Positions 63,163 to 64,000 of a DNA stretch of 64,000 nt are shown here, piece after piece. The stretch's first letter is position 1; each line of letters opens with the position of its first letter. A model generated the notes under the pieces. It was given only the letters and a program-made list of their open reading frames with translations, had not been told where the DNA came from and ran no database searches. Source of the stretch: an uncultured Pelagibacteraceae bacterium (GTDB taxonomy: Bacteria > Pseudomonadota > Alphaproteobacteria > Pelagibacterales > Pelagibacteraceae); the NCBI GenBank assembly GCA_902623495.1, contig CACNTW010000002.1:124001-188000 (forward strand). The letters are read 5' to 3'. The translations under genes and the position numbers were made by a program.

Positions 63163-64000
63163 ATGGATAATTTAATAAAAAGAGCTATTAATTGCTACCA
63201 AAATAAAAAATTTATTGAAGCAGAAAAAATTTGTCAAAATATATTAGATTTAGATCCAAATAATTTTGATGCAATAAACCTATTAGCAGCAATAAGTTTT
63301 CAAAATAAAAGTTTTAGTAAATCAATAGAGCTATTCAAAAAGGCTTCTACAATCAATCCAAATAGTGCTGATTTGTACAATAATTTATCAATAGCATTTT
63401 TGCAGGAAAAAAAATTAAAAGAGGCGATACAATCATGGGATAAAGCTACAAAATTAAAACCAGATTTTTTTCAAGCTTATTTTGGCAAAGGTAATACATA
63501 CAGTAATTTAAAAGATTATTCTAATGCGATCAACAATTTCAATAAAGCTATAGAAATAAAAAAAGATTACAAAGAAGCTTACAATAATCTTGGAAGTTTG
63601 TATGCTAATTTGAAGGATTACAAAAATGCTTTAACAATTTTTAAAAAAGCAATAGCTATAAATCCAGTTCATTTTAACGAATTTAATAATTTAGGAAATG
63701 TTTATTATGAATTAAAGAGATATAATGATGCAATTGATAATTATAACTTAGCTATAAAAATTAATTCTGATTTTGCCTTAACATATTACAATAAAGCTAA
63801 AGCCCTGCAGAAGATCAATCTAATAGAAGAGTCTGTGATTAATTACAAAAAAGCTATTAGCCTTAATAAAAATTTTCCTGAAGCTTACAAAAATCTGGGA
63901 AACATCTACATGGATTTAAAATTATTAGATAAGTCAATTTACAATTACAAAAAAGCATTAAAAATTAATCCAAGAATTAAATTTTTGTTAGGAAATATAT
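63163..64000 (+). CDS. TPR-repeat protein, truncated by the window end (possible SPINDLY-type glycosyltransferase)
   Basis: An open frame from the ATG at 63163 with no stop to the window end, giving 279 complete codons. It contains at least seven tetratricopeptide repeats of about 34 residues, each with the AY-NNLG-xxYxxLKDYxxAIxxFxKAIxIxP pattern, for example AYNNLGSLYANLKDYKNAL. The last visible residues (KINPRIKFLLGNI) resemble the junction to the O-GlcNAc-transferase-like domain of SPINDLY-type proteins. That catalytic part lies outside the window, so it is an inference. TPRs mediate protein-protein contact. Confidence 0.8.
   Translation, partial: MDNLIKRAINCYQNKKFIEAEKICQNILDLDPNNFDAINLLAAISFQNKSFSKSIELFKKASTINPNSADLYNNLSIAFLQEKKLKEAIQSWDKATKLKPDFFQAYFGKGNTYSNLKDYSNAINNFNKAIEIKKDYKEAYNNLGSLYANLKDYKNALTIFKKAIAINPVHFNEFNNLGNVYYELKRYNDAIDNYNLAIKINSDFALTYYNKAKALQKINLIEESVINYKKAISLNKNFPEAYKNLGNIYMDLKLLDKSIYNYKKALKINPRIKFLLGNI

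Noticed and set aside
1..64000. CRISPR arrays, insertion sequences, prophage or integrative elements
   Set aside because: No regularly spaced repeats, transposase/integrase genes or terminal inverted repeats were seen on either strand.

Overview
The window looks like a chromosomal segment of a streamlined marine alphaproteobacterium of the SAR11 / Pelagibacterales type. The evidence is a strongly A+T-rich sequence with Lys/Ile/Asn-rich proteins, very short or overlapping intergenic gaps, alphaproteobacterial gene order at several loci, and typical SAR11 content (TRAP transporter, abundant porin, acetate-type symporter, HemJ). The genus is inferred from content, not from a marker-gene search. 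No transposase, integrase, CRISPR array or rRNA was seen. One tRNA (Gly-GCC) is present. No gene-free stretch exceeds 300 bases; the longest, 25750-26030, is the candidate replication origin.

Layout. 1-5160: chaperones grpE(end)-dnaK-dnaJ, a lipoprotein, dapB and nth. 5162-9748: a PfkB kinase, two paralogous 2OG-oxygenase-like genes flanking a 39-codon ArfA-like minigene, an orphan winged-helix regulator, a YkuD transpeptidase, and a YggS / ThiE-like pair that share start-codon bases. 9767-15445: porin, DUF3576 lipoprotein, leuS-lptE-holA. 15442-25749 (mostly minus): parB-parA-rsmG-mnmG-mnmE, a plus-strand sulfotransferase, then rho-hemJ-hemH-hemE. 25750-26030: putative oriC. 26031-32087 (mostly plus): ppsR-maf-aroE-SDR-coaE-dnaQ, secB, fxsA, Tim44-like and Smr genes. 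32077-39720: hslUV, then hisB-hisH-[three exported proteins]-hisA-hisF-hisE. 39723-43132: a helicase/nuclease with a membrane zinc-ribbon partner, and a 55-aa small gene. 43134-45939: TRAP transporter. 46029-47924: two type IV pilins, a HIT protein and a GNAT protein. 47917-53552: lolA, ftsK, a UbiH-like gene, a LON-domain protein, a barrel protein, tRNA-Gly and phhB. 53553-57757: purH, heparinase-like, rpe and a membrane protein. 57804-62661: symporter large and small subunits and acs, plus an unknown gene. 62674-64000: an EVE-domain gene and a truncated TPR gene.

How it fits together. The hemE / ppsR-maf-aroE-coaE-dnaQ-secB junction, with DnaA-box-like sites between, matches the gene order around the Caulobacter origin. 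Two 15/16 matches to the parS palindrome lie in rsmG and mnmG, beside parAB and about 8 kb from this junction. Together these describe a complete origin / centromere region. The main accessory surprises are three exported proteins inserted in the his operon (two ending in SHOCT-like tails), the ArfA-like minigene, a sulfotransferase inserted in the mnmE-rho neighbourhood, and an EF-hand loop inside the symporter.
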